A DNA stretch of 6,296 nt from an uncultured Oscillospiraceae bacterium. Lineage in GTDB: Bacteria > Bacillota > Clostridia > Oscillospirales > Oscillospiraceae. Below, one piece after another: positions 4,889-6,296 of this stretch. The notes under the pieces were generated by a model. That model saw only the letters and a list, made by a program, of their open reading frames with translations, had not been told where the DNA came from and did no database searches. The translations under genes and the position numbers were made by a program. The DNA is taken from positions 1 to 6,296 of the forward strand of contig CAAGBT010000059.1 of the NCBI GenBank assembly GCA_900768135.1. Reading direction: 5' to 3'. Position 1 is the first letter of the stretch, and the number at the start of each line of letters is the position of its first letter.

Positions 4889-6296
4889 ATTTTTTGAAGT
4901 AACGCACCGCCGAGGCGAACAGGTGCATATCGTAATCGCCAGGCACATTTCGGTAAAGCGCGGGGCCGATGCGCTCGCTGTGCCCCATCTTGCCGAACAC
5001 CCGCCCGTCGGGGGAGGTGATGCCCTCGATGGCACAGACGGAGCCGTTGGGATTGAAGGCAGTATCCATTGTAGCATATCCGTCAAGGCCTGCATACTGC
5101 GTGGCGATCTGACCGCTTGCGGCAAGCTGCTCGATCAGCTCCTGCGAGGCGAGAAAACGCCCCTCACCGTGCGAGATGGGAACGGTGTAAATATCTCCCA
5201 CCTCTGTTCCCGCGAGCCACGGGGAGAGCGTCGAGCAAACGCGCGTACGGACGAGCTTGGACTGATGGTGTCCGATGACATTGTAGGTGAGCGTCGGGAA
5301 GGAGGCATCGGTATCCATGATCCTTCCGTAGGGCACGAGGCCGAGCTTGATGAGCGCCTGGAAGCCGTTGCAGATGCCGAGCATCAAGCCGTCGCGCTGC
5401 TCGAGCAGCGCCGTCACCTGCTCGCGGACGGCGGCGTTGCGGAAAAACGCGGTGATGAGCTTGGCGCTGCCGTCCGGCTCGTCGCCGCCGGAGAAGCCGC
5501 CGGGAATGACGATCATCTGTGCGGTCCTGACGGCAGCTGCAAAGCGCTCGACGCTGTCTGCGACATCGGCGCTCGTGAGGTTGCGGACGATGAATTGCTC
5601 GGCGTCCGCGCCTGCCTCCGAAAGCGCGCGCTGCGTGTCGTACTCGCAGTTCGTGCCGGGGAAAACGGGGATGAGCGCCTTCGGACGCGCCTGCTTGACG
5701 GCGGGGGCGACGCGCGTCTTCGTTTCATGGGAAAAGCTCTCGACCGTGCCGCTGTCCCGCGTCTTTGTCGGGTAGACGGCTTCGAGCACGGCGTCGTTCA
5801 GCGCGGCAAGCTCTTCGATGGAGGCACTGTCCGCGCCGAGGGCAATGGCCTTTTCCGCTGTGGTGACGCCGATGCGCACGGCGTCGGAGACTTCATCGCT
5901 CAGCTCGGCGACGATCGCACCGGGCATGGGGGCGAACCAGTCGAGCGCCGTATTTTCCGCGGCGAAGCCGATCTCGTTGCCGAAGGACATCTTCATCACC
6001 GCCTCGGCAAGGCCGTTTTCGACCGCCCACGCACTCACGACCTTGCCCGCGCGCGCAAGCGCGGTGAAACGCTCCCACGCGGCGGCCTGCTGCTCGGGCG
6101 TTTTGCCTGCGAAGAGGTAGACGCCGTGGCCCACCGCCTTCAGGTCGGTCGTCAGCAGCTCGCCTTCGAGCAGCGGCGCGATGGCGAAGGAGATGAGCGT
6201 CGGCGGCACATCGCGGTCAAGAAAGCTGCCGGACATGGAGTCCTTGCCGCCGATGGCGGCGGCGCTCAGCTCCAGCTGCGCGTCCAGCGCGCCGAG
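4887..6296 (-). CDS. purL: Phosphoribosylformylglycinamidine synthase, C-terminal part (5' end outside window)
   Basis: PurL converts FGAR, glutamine and ATP to FGAM, the fourth step of purine synthesis. The frame is open to the window edge, giving 469 visible residues. The Met at 6236 is internal, because the codons before it encode the conserved IGGKDSMSGSF core of the synthetase half. Visible residues 1 to about 190 are the end of the synthetase domain. From about 207 a class I glutamine amidotransferase domain follows: PVFPGTNCEYD, VIPGGFSGGDE (263-273), the nucleophile Cys309 in LGICNGFQ, SHGEGRF (375-381), and the His439/Glu441 pair in MGHSER. The triad is complete. This is the single-chain large PurL, unlike the split PurS/PurQ/PurL of Bacillus, and fits the clostridial subtype of about 1,200 residues; only the C-terminal third is seen. 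It is upstream of guaB in a likely operon. Confidence 0.97.
   Translation of the reverse strand, partial: LGALDAQLELSAAAIGGKDSMSGSFLDRDVPPTLISFAIAPLLEGELLTTDLKAVGHGVYLFAGKTPEQQAAAWERFTALARAGKVVSAWAVENGLAEAVMKMSFGNEIGFAAENTALDWFAPMPGAIVAELSDEVSDAVRIGVTTAEKAIALGADSASIEELAALNDAVLEAVYPTKTRDSGTVESFSHETKTRVAPAVKQARPKALIPVFPGTNCEYDTQRALSEAGADAEQFIVRNLTSADVADSVERFAAAVRTAQMIVIPGGFSGGDEPDGSAKLITAFFRNAAVREQVTALLEQRDGLMLGICNGFQALIKLGLVPYGRIMDTDASFPTLTYNVIGHHQSKLVRTRVCSTLSPWLAGTEVGDIYTVPISHGEGRFLASQELIEQLAASGQIATQYAGLDGYATMDTAFNPNGSVCAIEGITSPDGRVFGKMGHSERIGPALYRNVPGDYDMHLFASAVRYFKK

Noticed and set aside
3340..4902. 520-codon plus-strand ORF opposite guaB
   Set aside because: It is the complement shadow of guaB with low-complexity Val/Ala/Arg/Asp composition, and no ribosome binding site or family motif is visible.
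1..6296. Mobile element, CRISPR array, defence system or tRNA
   Set aside because: No transposase, integrase, spaced repeat array, defence gene or cloverleaf with a TTCRA-type arm was found in either strand by reading.

Overview
The window carries three ordinary metabolic genes, all on the minus strand: a membrane-embedded pyrophosphatase (hppA), IMP dehydrogenase (guaB) and the C-terminal third of phosphoribosylformylglycinamidine synthase (purL, cut by the right edge). The GC-rich coding DNA, strong AGGAGG-type ribosome binding sites, sigma-A promoters, Rho-independent terminators, the single-chain PurL with a C-terminal glutaminase domain and the particular IMPDH subtype all point to a gut-type Clostridia genome, perhaps Oscillospiraceae/Ruminococcaceae. 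The genus cannot be read from the sequence.

Layout. 1-430: an AT-rich non-coding stretch with two long inverted repeats (13-52 and 81-118), then a well-formed plus-strand promoter (222-251) and ribosome binding site (291-297) that lead into a short open frame with no stop codon before a strong, probably bidirectional terminator (365-403). 430-2529: hppA, minus strand. 2530-2880: the hppA leader and a divergent promoter pair, with hppA to the left (TTGACC-17-TATAAT, 2748-2776) and an apparent non-coding RNA to the right (TTGCAG-17-TATCCT, 2852-2880). 2887-3167: the candidate RNA, about 280 nt, ending in a 15-bp terminator. 3185-3366: a second terminator, a GC-only hairpin and a spacer. 3367-4875: guaB. 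4887-6296: purL.

How the genes work together. purL and guaB look like the tail of a purine biosynthesis operon. The guaB Shine-Dalgarno sequence overlaps the purL stop codon and only 11 nt separate the genes, so translational coupling is likely. PurL acts on the path to IMP, and GuaB commits IMP to XMP and GMP. hppA is a separate transcription unit. Its product hydrolyses pyrophosphate, a by-product of nucleotide and polymer synthesis, and uses the energy to pump ions; its residues suggest a K+-dependent, probably Na+-translocating enzyme.

The least-explained parts are the candidate structured RNA between hppA and guaB and the orphan promoter/ribosome-binding-site/terminator cassette at 222-403. 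I saw no tRNA, rRNA, CRISPR array, transposase or integrase.
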